This document shows positions 24,398-32,937 of a stretch of 57,043 bases of DNA, piece after piece. The stretch lies in NCBI GenBank assembly GCA_900315775.1, contig ONAJ01000030.1, forward strand, positions 1 to 57,043, read 5' to 3'. Below the pieces are notes generated by a model. It did not search any database and was not told the origin of the DNA. It saw nothing but the letters and a program-made list of their open reading frames with translations. Numbering within the stretch: position 1 is the stretch's first letter; each line of letters starts with the position of its first letter. Source of the DNA: an uncultured Prevotella sp. Lineage in GTDB: Bacteria > Bacteroidota > Bacteroidia > Bacteroidales > Bacteroidaceae. Made by a program: the position numbers and the translations under genes.

Positions 24398-26497
24398 TTA
24401 TGATATTGCAGCCCAGTTGATGTTTGTCTTTCTCAGTTCGCCAAGTCGTCGCCACAACATCTGGTACTCGCTTTTCTGACACGTCGGGTCGTCGTCGATA
24501 ATCTTCTGTGCCTCGTCGCGAGCCATCTGTATCAGCTGTCCATCGCGTGCTATGTCGGCAATCTTCAGGTCGAAAGCCTCACCGCTCTGTGCCGTTCCTT
24601 CGAGGTCGCCCGGTCCTCTCAGCTTTAGGTCGGCTTCGGCAATCTGGAAACCGTCGTTGGTGTCGCACATTATATCTATGCGTTTCTTTGACTCCGCCGA
24701 CAGTTGCGGTTTGCTGACAAGGATGCAGAACGACTGGTCGGCACCGCGTCCTACGCGTCCTCTCAGCTGGTGCAGCTGTGACAGTCCGAAACGTTGTGCG
24801 TCGAGGATTACCATCACCGATGCGTTGGGGACGTTGACACCCACCTCGATTACCGTTGTGGCGACGAGAATCTGTGTCTCTCCCTTCACGAATTTCTGCA
24901 TCTCTATCTCCTTGTCGGCAGCTTTCATCTTTCCGTGAACCTTACTCAGTCGGAATTCGGGGAACGCCATCCGCAGCGCCTCAAAGCCCTCTTCAAGGTT
25001 CTTCAGGTCCATCTTCTCGCTTTCCTTTATCAGCGGAAAGACGATATACACCTGTCGTCCCTCGTTAATCTGCTGTCTTATACCCTGATACAGCGATGTC
25101 GTCTGCGAGTCGTACTTATGTATTGTGACAACGGGTTTTCGTCCTGGCGGCAGCTCGTCGATGACGCTGACGTCAAGGTCTCCGTATAATGTCATTGCGA
25201 GGGTTCGTGGTATTGGTGTTGCCGTCATCACGAGGACGTGCGGTGGATTCTCGCTCTTGCTCCACAGCTTTGCCCTCTGTGCTACTCCGAAGCGGTGCTG
25301 TTCGTCGACGACGACAAATCCTAAGCGGCGGAATACCACAGGGTCTTCAATGATGGCGTGGGTGCCTACGAGTATCTGTACGCTGCCGTCCTGCAGTCCT
25401 TCCAGTACCGCCTGTCGCCGTTTTCCCTTCACTATTCCTGTCAGCAGCTCCACCCGTACGGGCATATCCTTCAGGAACTCCCTCAGCGTTGCGAGGTGCT
25501 GTTCGGCAAGTATCTCTGTCGGCGCCATGATACACGCCTGATAGCCGTTGTCCAGTGACAACAGCATCGTCATCAGCGCCACCAGCGTCTTTCCCGAACC
25601 CACATCGCCCTGAAGTAGTCGGTTCATCTGTCGTCCGGAACCCATATCCTTACGAATCTCGCGGATTACCCTTTTCTGTGCTCCCGTGAGGGGGAAGGGC
25701 AGGTATTCCGAGTAGAACTTATTAAACAGTTCTCCGACGTGCTGGAAGATATATCCTCTGTATTTCCTTCTGTGGTCGCTGGCGTAGCGCACAATATTCA
25801 GCTGTACGTAGAACAGCTCCTCGAACTTCAGTCGCTGACGTGCATGACTCATCTCGTCTGCCGTCTTCGGGAAGTGTATGTGTCGGAATGCCGTATCTCT
25901 GCTTACCAGGAAGTGCGGGTTGACGATGAATGGTGGCAGCGTCTCTGGCAGCGGGGTCTTCAGTTGTGCCAACAGCGTCTTCATCAGCTTTCCTATTGCT
26001 GCCGATGTTATTCCCGCCCTCTTCATCTTTTCCGTAGTGACGTAGTAGGGCTGCATGCCCATCTCCGACAGTCTCACCTCGTCGGCCTTCTCTATCTCCG
26101 GATGTGCTATCTGGTAGCGTTGGTTGAATACTGTCGGTTTGCCGAAGATGATGTAGTCCGTGTGTACCTTATAATTACTTGTAATCTGTTTGGCATACGA
26201 GAACCACACCAGGTCGATGATTCCTGTGCCGTCGGTGACGTGCGCCACAACACGTTTCTTGCGTCGTCCCGTGTCGAACTCCTCGAAGCTGAGAATCCTG
26301 CCGCGAATCTGTACGAAGGGCATCTCGCCCGTCATCTCGTTGATGGTGTAAATCTTAGATCTATCCACATATTTATAAGGATAATACTGCAGGAGGTCGC
26401 CGAAGGTCTCGACGCCCAACTCCTTGCTGAGGATATCCTTACGTCGGGGACCCACCCCCGCAAGGTATTTTATGTCCTGGTCTAAGATGCTGCTCAT
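24398..26497 (-). CDS. recG: ATP-dependent DNA helicase RecG
   Basis: 699 residues: an N-terminal wedge/OB domain (MPFVQIRGRILSFEEF), then helicase motifs GDVGSGKTLVALM (Walker A), VVDEQHRFGVAQR (DEQH), VLVMTATPIPRTLAMTLYGD, and QLRGRVGRG in the second RecA domain. It remodels stalled replication forks and Holliday junctions. Complete length. It follows the DJ-1 family gene by 9 bp. Confidence 0.97.
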   Translation of the reverse strand: MSSILDQDIKYLAGVGPRRKDILSKELGVETFGDLLQYYPYKYVDRSKIYTINEMTGEMPFVQIRGRILSFEEFDTGRRKKRVVAHVTDGTGIIDLVWFSYAKQITSNYKVHTDYIIFGKPTVFNQRYQIAHPEIEKADEVRLSEMGMQPYYVTTEKMKRAGITSAAIGKLMKTLLAQLKTPLPETLPPFIVNPHFLVSRDTAFRHIHFPKTADEMSHARQRLKFEELFYVQLNIVRYASDHRRKYRGYIFQHVGELFNKFYSEYLPFPLTGAQKRVIREIRKDMGSGRQMNRLLQGDVGSGKTLVALMTMLLSLDNGYQACIMAPTEILAEQHLATLREFLKDMPVRVELLTGIVKGKRRQAVLEGLQDGSVQILVGTHAIIEDPVVFRRLGFVVVDEQHRFGVAQRAKLWSKSENPPHVLVMTATPIPRTLAMTLYGDLDVSVIDELPPGRKPVVTIHKYDSQTTSLYQGIRQQINEGRQVYIVFPLIKESEKMDLKNLEEGFEALRMAFPEFRLSKVHGKMKAADKEIEMQKFVKGETQILVATTVIEVGVNVPNASVMVILDAQRFGLSQLHQLRGRVGRGADQSFCILVSKPQLSAESKKRIDIMCDTNDGFQIAEADLKLRGPGDLEGTAQSGEAFDLKIADIARDGQLIQMARDEAQKIIDDDPTCQKSEYQMLWRRLGELRKTNINWAAIS

Positions 26498-26506
26498 CGG
26501 TGGTCT

Positions 26507-27055
26507 TTATACTGCCAACATCCCCTCTGCCACCTCGCGTGCTGTCTGTTCGTTGGTGAGTTGTGCCAGCAGGGTATAGCCATATTCCAATGCGGCACCG
26601 GGACCTTTCCCTGTGGTGATGTTGCCGTCAACGGTACACATCGCTCCTGTCGTCTGTGCTCCCTCGAGGAAGTCCTCGAAGCCAGGATAACACGTAGCAC
26701 GTTTTCCGCGCAACAGTCCTAAGGTACCAAGTACCATCGGTGCAGCACATATCGCCGATACCATTCCTCCGCGCTGTGCCTGTTCTGTGAGAGCCTCTCC
26801 GAGAGCCCTGTGGTCCCTGAGATTTGCTGCTCCAGGCATTCCTCCTGGCAACATCAGCAGGTCGGCATCATCGAGATTCGCCTCTTCAAAGGTGATATCG
26901 GCAAGTATCGTCACTCCGTGAGCCGACGTTACCTCTCTACTGCCAGTAATACTCACTGTCTTGATATCTACTCCTCCTCGACGCAGGATGTCAACGGGCG
27001 CCAGCGCCTCGATATCCTCGAAGCCGTCAGCCATAAATTGATACGCTTTTGCCAT
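26507..27055 (-). CDS. DJ-1/PfpI family protein (YajL-like)
   Basis: 182 residues, class I glutaminase-amidotransferase-like fold. ADGFEDIEA carries the conserved Glu, and GGMVSAICAAPMVLG the nucleophile-elbow Cys. LMLPGGMPGAANL is the typical strand-loop. Homologues act as oxidative-stress chaperones, with debated deglycase activity. It sits immediately upstream of recG. Confidence 0.9.
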   Translation of the reverse strand: MAKAYQFMADGFEDIEALAPVDILRRGGVDIKTVSITGSREVTSAHGVTILADITFEEANLDDADLLMLPGGMPGAANLRDHRALGEALTEQAQRGGMVSAICAAPMVLGTLGLLRGKRATCYPGFEDFLEGAQTTGAMCTVDGNITTGKGPGAALEYGYTLLAQLTNEQTAREVAEGMLAV

Positions 27056-27084
27056 AATTCTCTTGCTTTTATGTCATTTCAGCA

Positions 27085-27145
27085 GCAAAGTTATATAAAA
27101 AATATGAATTATGCATTATGCATTATGAATTATTTTGTATTTTTG
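27085..27145. promoter_or_regulatory. Divergent promoters of DJ-1/recG and NAD kinase
   Basis: Minus strand TAACTTTG (complement at 27086-27093) for the DJ-1 gene; plus strand TATTTTTG (27138-27145) for NAD kinase. Four heptads TGAATTA/TGCATTA (27105-27132) fill the space between. Confidence 0.65.
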
Positions 27146-27149
27146 CAGC

Positions 27150-28025
27150 ATGAAAATGAAACGTATAGCAATATTTGGTAATACTCACCAGGAGAAAAAG
27201 TCGGCAAAGATATTCCGTCTTCTCGAGCTTTTGGCAGAGCGTGGTGCCGAGGTGATGATAGAGAAGAAGTTCTATAACTTCGTTCAGCGTATCAATCCCG
27301 AGACGCCTTTGCTTCAGCAGGTTACGTCGTTCGAGGGCAATAACTTCAATGCCGACCTCGTCATCTCTATGGGTGGCGACGGTACTCTCCTAAAGAGTGC
27401 CCACTACGTAAACAACAAGGAGATTCCAATCGTCGGAATAAATATGGGACGTCTGGGTTTCCTCGCTGGTGTCAACTCCGACGAGATAGACGCTGCTGTC
27501 GAGGAGCTCTTCGAAGGACGTTACACCATAGAGCGCCACTCCGTCATCAAGGTTGAGGCCGACAACCACAGCTTCGAGACCTGTCCTTGTGCGCTGAACG
27601 ATATTGCTGTACTGAAGCGCGACGACGCCTCAATGATTACCATACGTGCTGAGGTCAACGGCGAGGAACTGGTGACCTACCAGGCAGACGGACTCATCGT
27701 AAGTACCCCGACGGGCTCTACCGCCTATTCGCTGTCTAACGGCGGACCGATAATAACTCCGCAGGCAGGCATCGTGTGTCTCACCCCTGTGGCACCCCAC
27801 TCGTTGAATGTCCGTCCTATCGTCCTTCGTGACGACGCCGTCATCTCCCTCGCTGTCGAGAGTCGTTCACACAACTTCCTCATCGCCATCGACGGACGTT
27901 CGGAGCGTTGTGAGGAAGGCACCCGACTGGTAATCCGCAAGGCACCTTATTATATTAATATAGTAAAACGTCCCGGAACGAAGTATTTCGCCACACTGCG
28001 TGAGAAAATGGGGTGGGGGATGTAG
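27150..28025 (+). CDS. nadK: NAD kinase
   Basis: About 291 residues; phosphorylates NAD to NADP. GGDG is at 75-78 (SMGGDGTLLKSA) and STPTGSTAYSLSNGGP marks the second NAD-kinase motif. ATG 27150 was chosen because the -7 box ends at 27145; the second ATG at 27156 is equally possible and would leave almost no leader. The stop lies at the edge of a heptad array (28025-28066). Confidence 0.95.
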   Translation: MKMKRIAIFGNTHQEKKSAKIFRLLELLAERGAEVMIEKKFYNFVQRINPETPLLQQVTSFEGNNFNADLVISMGGDGTLLKSAHYVNNKEIPIVGINMGRLGFLAGVNSDEIDAAVEELFEGRYTIERHSVIKVEADNHSFETCPCALNDIAVLKRDDASMITIRAEVNGEELVTYQADGLIVSTPTGSTAYSLSNGGPIITPQAGIVCLTPVAPHSLNVRPIVLRDDAVISLAVESRSHNFLIAIDGRSERCEEGTRLVIRKAPYYINIVKRPGTKYFATLREKMGWGM

Positions 28026-28066
28026 ATGGTTGATGGTTGATGGTGGATGGTTGATGGTTGAAGTAG
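28025..28066 (+). repeat. 7-bp-period array, GATGGTT-type x 6
   Basis: GATGGTT x2, GATGGTG, GATGGTT x2, GAAGTAG. The unit is the same as in the 5810 array, 22 kb away, and it again begins on the upstream stop codon. Confidence 0.92.
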
Positions 28067-28080
28067 AAATTTTGAAGTAC

Positions 28081-28099
28081 ATTGCGACTTTGTCGCAAT
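28081..28099 (+). other. Perfect short hairpin between nadK and the ABC exporter
   Basis: ATTGCGAC-TTT-GTCGCAAT, followed by eight As rather than Ts on the plus strand, so not a standard terminator for nadK. It lies 15 bp before the TTG start of the next gene and could affect its translation. Confidence 0.5.
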
Positions 28100-28113
28100 A
28101 AAAAAAATAGAGT

Positions 28114-29787
28114 TTGAAAAGTTTCTTTAAAATACCGGAATACAAGTACTCCGCGGGAGTGATAATACGTTGGCTTTGGGGCGCGTGGCACGGAAACCGT
28201 CTGCAGGCCATACTCAATGCGTCGTTAGGACTCCTCGGTGTCGTTGTCAGTCTTGCACAGGTGTGGGCTGTCCAGCATGCTATCGACATTGCTGCCCATA
28301 CCGTCGCTGGCGACATCTACTGGGCTGTTGCCATCATCGGAATACTTATACTCTGCGACTTCGCCATAAACATCAGTAGTGTATGGGTGAAGAACATCCT
28401 TGGAATACGTGCTCAGAACCGCATGCAGCAGAATATGCTCGACCGCATACTGCGCTCCGAGTGGCAAGGACGCGAACAGATGCACAGCGGCGACGTCATC
28501 AACCGCCTTGAGAAGGACGTCACCAACGTGGTGAACTTCCTCACCGAGACAATACCCAACACCGTCTCCGTACTCGCCCTCTTCATCGGTGCCTTCTTTT
28601 ATCTCTTCGCTATGGACGGCATGCTGGCGCTGATAATAACCTTTATGCTACCGCTGTTCATCGTTGTCAGCAAACTCTATGTCGGTAAGATGCGTCAGCT
28701 GACACGTCTTGTGCGCGACAGCGACTCCCGTGTGCAGAGTGTGCTCCAGGAGACGATACAGAACCGTATGCTCATTAAGACTATGGAGAGCGATGCCGCT
28801 ATGGTGGAGAAGTTAGGCTACACACAGAGCGAGCTGCGCCACCGTGTGGTACGGCGTACCGCCTTCTCCGTCGTCAGCAACCTCATCCTTAACTTCGGCT
28901 TCGCCTTAGGCTACCTCGTAGCCTTCCTGTGGAGCGCCCTCCGTATGTCGGCAGGCACACTGACCTTCGGCGGTATGACAGCCTTCCTGCAACTCGTAGG
29001 TCGCATACAGGGTCCGGCGCGTAACCTCACCAAACTCGTTCCGTCCTTCGTCAGCGTCTTCACCGCCGCCGAACGACTCATGGAACTCGAAGAGAATCCT
29101 CTCGAGGAACAGGGAGCCCCCATCACTATGCAGTCGCCACTCGGCATCCGTCTTAACGACATCGTCTTCGCCTACCAGGATAATAAGAAGCCAAACCGTC
29201 ATCACCCGACACCTATCAACCACCTTACCTTCCACTTCCCCCCGGGCACCTGTACCGCAGTGATGGGTGAGACCGGCGTCGGCAAGACAACACTCTTCCG
29301 TCTGCTCCTCTCCCTCGTGCATCCTCAGGAGGGCAGCGCCACCATCTACAACACCTCCGCAGAACGTGAGCTGTCGCCCCGAACACGTTGTAACTTTGTC
29401 TATGTCCCTCAGGGCAACACCCTCCTCTGCGGTACCATCCGCGACAACCTGCGTCTTGGCGACGTCACCGCCACAGAAGAGCAGATGACAGAAGCCCTTC
29501 ATCGTGCCTGTGCCGAATTCGTCTTCTCATTGCCCGAAGGTCTCGATACCCAGTGTGCAGAAAAGGGTGGCGGACTCTCCGAAGGTCAGGCACAGCGCAT
29601 CGCCATAGCACGTGCCCTCCTGCGCGGAGGAAGTGTTATGCTCCTCGATGAGGCTACCAGCGCTCTCGACCCCGATACCGAGCAGCAGGTGTTGAAGAAT
29701 ATCCTTGAGAAAAAAGACAAGACGGTGATATTCATTACTCACCGTCCTGCTGTTGTAGATTATTGCGACCAGACCCTTATGCTTTGA
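28114..29787 (+). CDS. ABC transporter, fused permease and ATPase (exporter type)
   Basis: 557 residues: an N-terminal six-helix exporter domain and a C-terminal ATPase with Walker A GETGVGKTT, signature LSEGQAQRIAIARALL and Walker B VMLLDEATSALD, ending with the switch-His block FITHRPAV. The only upstream start in frame is TTG at 28114; the next Met is about 100 residues in. It works as a dimer in the inner membrane, substrate unknown. Its 3' end overlaps the convergent guanine deaminase gene by 11 bp. Confidence 0.9.
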   Translation: MKSFFKIPEYKYSAGVIIRWLWGAWHGNRLQAILNASLGLLGVVVSLAQVWAVQHAIDIAAHTVAGDIYWAVAIIGILILCDFAINISSVWVKNILGIRAQNRMQQNMLDRILRSEWQGREQMHSGDVINRLEKDVTNVVNFLTETIPNTVSVLALFIGAFFYLFAMDGMLALIITFMLPLFIVVSKLYVGKMRQLTRLVRDSDSRVQSVLQETIQNRMLIKTMESDAAMVEKLGYTQSELRHRVVRRTAFSVVSNLILNFGFALGYLVAFLWSALRMSAGTLTFGGMTAFLQLVGRIQGPARNLTKLVPSFVSVFTAAERLMELEENPLEEQGAPITMQSPLGIRLNDIVFAYQDNKKPNRHHPTPINHLTFHFPPGTCTAVMGETGVGKTTLFRLLLSLVHPQEGSATIYNTSAERELSPRTRCNFVYVPQGNTLLCGTIRDNLRLGDVTATEEQMTEALHRACAEFVFSLPEGLDTQCAEKGGGLSEGQAQRIAIARALLRGGSVMLLDEATSALDPDTEQQVLKNILEKKDKTVIFITHRPAVVDYCDQTLML

Positions 29788-31051
29788 TTTCCTTTCCCGA
29801 ACAGAAGCGGTGGGAAATCTGGCGGTCGTCACCTAAATAAATATATCGTTCCAGTCGTTCCAACAACGTGTAGTTGTCGTGGTTCAGGTCGCTGTCGTCA
29901 ATAACTAACGCGTCGAACTCATAGCCTGGTTCGAAGCTGCCCACACGACCGAAGAAACTGCCTGCCGACTTCGTGGCTATCCAGAAGACCTCCGACAGAC
30001 TGAGGAAGGGCACGTTGTGGTTCTGTTGGTAGTGCATCTTGCTTACCTGTATAGCATATACCATCATGCGGAAGATGCTCAGGTCGTGACCTCCGCTGAT
30101 GTCGCTGCCCAGACCTACCTTCACGCCCTCGTCGAGGAACTTGCGTATTGGTGCCATTCCCGACGCTACGTTGAAGTTCGACGTAGGACAGTGAGCCACC
30201 ACGACACCTCTGCGCTTTATCAGCTCCAGCTCCTCGCCGTCGCTCCACACGCAGTGAGCCATCACCGTAGGTGTCTGTCCGAAGAGTCCGTAGCGGTCGT
30301 AGGCGTCGCCGTAGCAAGTGCTCTCGGGCTCCAGCTCCTTGACCCACGCTATCTCGTCTTTGTTCTCCGACAGGTGCGACTGTACCGGCAACTGGTATTT
30401 CGCTGCTAACTCTCCGCAGGCGCGCAACATCTCCGGCGTACACGACGGCACGAAACGCGGTGTTATTATAGGACGCACAAGACCGTCTTCGCCGCACTCC
30501 TTGATGAGCTCTTCGTAGCCCTGCACCATATCGTCCACCGTCTCGGTGAGTCCTTCAGGACAGTTGCGGTTCATCGCCACCTTGCCCACCAGAGCTCCCA
30601 TCCCCGTTTCCTTGAAGATGTTCATGAGTAGTAGTGTGCTCTCCTTGTGTATCGTGGCGAAGAGACACGCCCTCATGGTGCCGAAGCGCCACATGTCGTG
30701 AACAAATCTACGATACATCCGCTCTGCGTACTTCGTGTCGCAGTATTTCATCTCCTCGGGGAACGTGTAGTTCTGCAGCCAGGGAAGCAGTTCCAAGTCC
30801 ATTGCTATTCCCTGATTACGATACTGCGGAGCGTGCACGTGGAGGTCGTTCATCGCCGGTATCAGCAGACGGTTTCCGTAGTCCACCACCTCGATACCTT
30901 CATGCTCTGCCGACAGGTGTTCCGTTACCTCAACGACGCGTCCGCTGTCGTCAACGACGACGTAACCTCTCTCTATCACCTCGAAGTGTGTGCGTTCCTT
31001 GGTGAAGAGGATGTTCGCCCTGTATATTTTCTTTCCTGACGCGCTATTCAT
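29777..31051 (-). CDS. guaD: Guanine deaminase-like amidohydrolase
   Basis: 424 residues, zinc-dependent amidohydrolase barrel. Metal and catalytic motifs: NDLHVHAPQYRNQG, QSHLSENKDEI, MAHCVWSD and LGSDISGGHDLSIF, the set seen in guanine deaminases (guanine to xanthine plus ammonia). Cytosolic, full length. No purine-transport gene adjoins it. Confidence 0.88.
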   Translation of the reverse strand: MNSASGKKIYRANILFTKERTHFEVIERGYVVVDDSGRVVEVTEHLSAEHEGIEVVDYGNRLLIPAMNDLHVHAPQYRNQGIAMDLELLPWLQNYTFPEEMKYCDTKYAERMYRRFVHDMWRFGTMRACLFATIHKESTLLLMNIFKETGMGALVGKVAMNRNCPEGLTETVDDMVQGYEELIKECGEDGLVRPIITPRFVPSCTPEMLRACGELAAKYQLPVQSHLSENKDEIAWVKELEPESTCYGDAYDRYGLFGQTPTVMAHCVWSDGEELELIKRRGVVVAHCPTSNFNVASGMAPIRKFLDEGVKVGLGSDISGGHDLSIFRMMVYAIQVSKMHYQQNHNVPFLSLSEVFWIATKSAGSFFGRVGSFEPGYEFDALVIDDSDLNHDNYTLLERLERYIYLGDDRQISHRFCSGKEIKA

Positions 31052-31101
31052 GATTTATAATTTATAATTCACTCCTTGAACTCCCTGTCTCCTTGTCTCC
31101 T

Positions 31102-32328
31102 TTATCTTACAATTTTCTTTCCGTTCTTAATAACTATGCCTTTGTAGTCGTCGCCAACGCGCTGTCCTGCAAGGTTATAGGTAGCACTTCGTCCTTCGTC
31201 CTTCGTAATTCGTCCCTCGTTTATCCCCGCTGCCTCCGGGCGGAAGTTTATCATCTCGTAGAATGCGGCGTAGGGCTTTCCTGTGCTGTGGTTGAAGAGG
31301 TTAGCGTTCCACCAGCTGATGCTCTCACCATTATACTTCACGTTGTTGCCGTTATCTTCGGGGTACCACCAGAAGAGTCCCGTCACCTTCTCGTGTCTGT
31401 TGAGCATAGTGATGAGGGCTGCCGTGAAGTTCTTCTGTCCCTCTTCGTCCAGTCCGTAGCCTGTGTCAGCACCATTGGGGATGTGCCACTTTATACCGTG
31501 TCCTGTCTCCACAATCATAATCTCCTTTGATGAGAAGTTCTGTTCGAGATAATTCAGCAGATTCTCAAGTTCTATCACCGTTCCGTGATACTCAGGGTAG
31601 TACGACAGTCCTATGATGTCATACTGAATACTATTATATGAAGTAAGCAGCATGCTGTAGAATGACTTCACCATATTATAGTTATGCAGCTCCGTATGGA
31701 TTACAATCTTTGCCTCGGGGCACACCTCCTTGCACGCCTTGATAGCCTCTTTAAGATAGCCTGCGAAGTTAGGCCAGCTGTTGCTGCCGTGTCCGTTGAT
31801 ACCACCTGTAGGCCACAACATTCCCGTTGTTATCTCGTTGCCTGGCTGTATGAAGTCTGGTGTGGCACCAGCCTCTTTCAGTGCTGTCAGACACTCCTTG
31901 GTGTATTCGTATATCTTCACCTTCAGCTCGTCTATCGTCAGTCCTTCCCACGACTTTGGCAGTCCGTGTTTTCCCGGGTCTGTCCATGTGTCCGAGTAGT
32001 GGAAGTCGAGCATGAAAGCCTGTCCGTGGTCCTTTATCCTCTTTCCCAGTTCAGCCACGTAGTCCAGCGTCTGGTAGCATCCTGTAGCGTCGTGCGTCAC
32101 TCCGCTGTACGGATCTACGAAGAGACGTACGCGCTCAGCGTTCCATCCGTTGTTGCCGAAGAACTGCAGCACGTCGCTCTGCTTCTCTCCGCTCTTGTCC
32201 TTATAAGCTACATTATTTTGTTCATATACTGGCAGCATAGAGATGTCACCGCCAAGATACTTCGTCTGCGCCTTAGCACCAAAGACAGCCACCGCGCACA
32301 TCATTAAGGTTAGTGTTATTCTTTTCAT
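31102..32328 (-). CDS. Secreted GH53 endo-beta-1,4-galactanase
   Basis: 408 residues with a signal peptide (FGAKAQ). The barrel shows RLFVDP, LDFHYSDTWTDPGKH, the acid/base Glu165 in QPGNEITTGMLWP and the nucleophile Glu274 in IMIVETGHG. It cleaves beta-1,4-galactan, a pectin side chain. The C-terminal tail YNLAGQRV...KGIVIKNGKK is the Prevotella sorting-like end. Just before it, a heptad array (31185-31226) encodes INEGRITKDEGRSA. It is consistent with growth on pectin, alongside the galacturonate-type kinase at the window start. Confidence 0.9.
   Translation of the reverse strand: MKRITLTLMMCAVAVFGAKAQTKYLGGDISMLPVYEQNNVAYKDKSGEKQSDVLQFFGNNGWNAERVRLFVDPYSGVTHDATGCYQTLDYVAELGKRIKDHGQAFMLDFHYSDTWTDPGKHGLPKSWEGLTIDELKVKIYEYTKECLTALKEAGATPDFIQPGNEITTGMLWPTGGINGHGSNSWPNFAGYLKEAIKACKEVCPEAKIVIHTELHNYNMVKSFYSMLLTSYNSIQYDIIGLSYYPEYHGTVIELENLLNYLEQNFSSKEIMIVETGHGIKWHIPNGADTGYGLDEEGQKNFTAALITMLNRHEKVTGLFWWYPEDNGNNVKYNGESISWWNANLFNHSTGKPYAAFYEMINFRPEAAGINEGRITKDEGRSATYNLAGQRVGDDYKGIVIKNGKKIVR
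31185..31226 (-). repeat. In-frame 7-bp-period array before the GH53 tail
   Basis: Plus strand: CACTTCG, TCCTTCG x2, TAATTCG, TCCCTCG, TTTATCC. Six units, 42 bp, keeping frame, placed between the catalytic domain and the C-terminal motif. Confidence 0.85.
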
Positions 32329-32357
32329 ATCGTTGATTAAGTTTTAGATTCTAAGGT

Positions 32358-32366
32358 GCAAAGATA
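32358..32366 (-). promoter_or_regulatory. -7 box for GH53
   Basis: TATCTTTG on the minus strand with a following C, about 30 bp before the ATG. Confidence 0.65.
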
Positions 32367-32375
32367 GGATTTTTA

Positions 32376-32410
32376 ATTCATAATTCATAATTCATAATTC
32401 ATAATTATTC
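32376..32410. repeat. 7-bp-period array, ATTCATA x 4 plus one variant
   Basis: ATTCATA repeated four times (32376-32403) plus ATTATTC, directly upstream of the GH53 -7 box on the minus strand, so it overlaps the -33 region. Confidence 0.92.
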
Positions 32411-32417
32411 TTAATTC

Positions 32418-32500
32418 ACCCCTCTCCCTTAGTACCCCCTTCCTTTTGGAAAGGCTACGGGTAGGCGAGCTTGCTCGGGAATGGCGGTTGGGGGAGGCTT
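32418..32500 (-). repeat. GC-rich palindromic element forming the end of nrdG
   Basis: Contains runs of C and G (CCCCCTTCC...GGAAAGG) and a CGAGC-TT-GCTCG hairpin (32466-32477). It reads AGCCTCCCCC on the minus strand and is related in composition and motifs (AGCCTCCCC, GGGTAGGC) to the block near 36725-36775. It encodes the last residues of NrdG. Confidence 0.6.
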
Positions 32501-32937
32501 ATAATCCTCTGATTACTGCTCCCTCTGAACAGCAGGTCGGGATCGCGCAGCGCCTCCACGTAAGGTCCGTCCACCAGCACGTCGATGAGCTCCAACAGCT
32601 CCTTCTGCTTCGGCATCTTCAACAGCGCCTCGTAGGTAAATCCCGTGTAGCACCATATCGTCTTGTTCGTCCTTTCGCGTATGGCGCGAGCCAGCTCTAT
32701 GAATCCCTCCGCCTGATACATGGGGTCGCCGCCCGAGAAGGTGACGTCAGCGTATGGGTCTGCCTCGATAATCTTCATTATTTCTTCCGTAGTCATCTCC
32801 TCGCCGCCGTTGAAGTCCCACGACTGCGGGTTATGACATCCCTTGCACTCGTGGGCGCACCCCGCACAATAAATGGAGGTCCGGAATCCCGGACCATCCA
32901 CCGTTGTGTCTTCTATTATTTTTAGTACTCTAATCAT
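32455..32937 (-). CDS. nrdG: Anaerobic ribonucleotide reductase activating protein
   Basis: 160 residues, radical-SAM enzyme that installs the glycyl radical on NrdD. The CxxxCxxC iron-sulfur motif is Cys27, Cys31, Cys34 (CAGCAHECKGCHNPQSWD), with GGEEMT and FSGGDPMYQAEG as SAM-binding parts. It overlaps the nrdD stop by one base. After QRII the tail SLPQPPFPSKLAYP is encoded by a GC-rich element and looks foreign to the family, so the natural end was probably replaced. Confidence 0.92.
   Translation of the reverse strand: MIRVLKIIEDTTVDGPGFRTSIYCAGCAHECKGCHNPQSWDFNGGEEMTTEEIMKIIEADPYADVTFSGGDPMYQAEGFIELARAIRERTNKTIWCYTGFTYEALLKMPKQKELLELIDVLVDGPYVEALRDPDLLFRGSSNQRIISLPQPPFPSKLAYP

Noticed and set aside
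25739-26485. 248-codon plus-strand frame opposite recG
   Set aside because: Shadow of recG; Leu/Arg/Val-rich composition and no domain.
28081-28099. Rho-independent terminator for nadK
   Set aside because: The perfect hairpin is followed by As, not Ts, on the coding strand.
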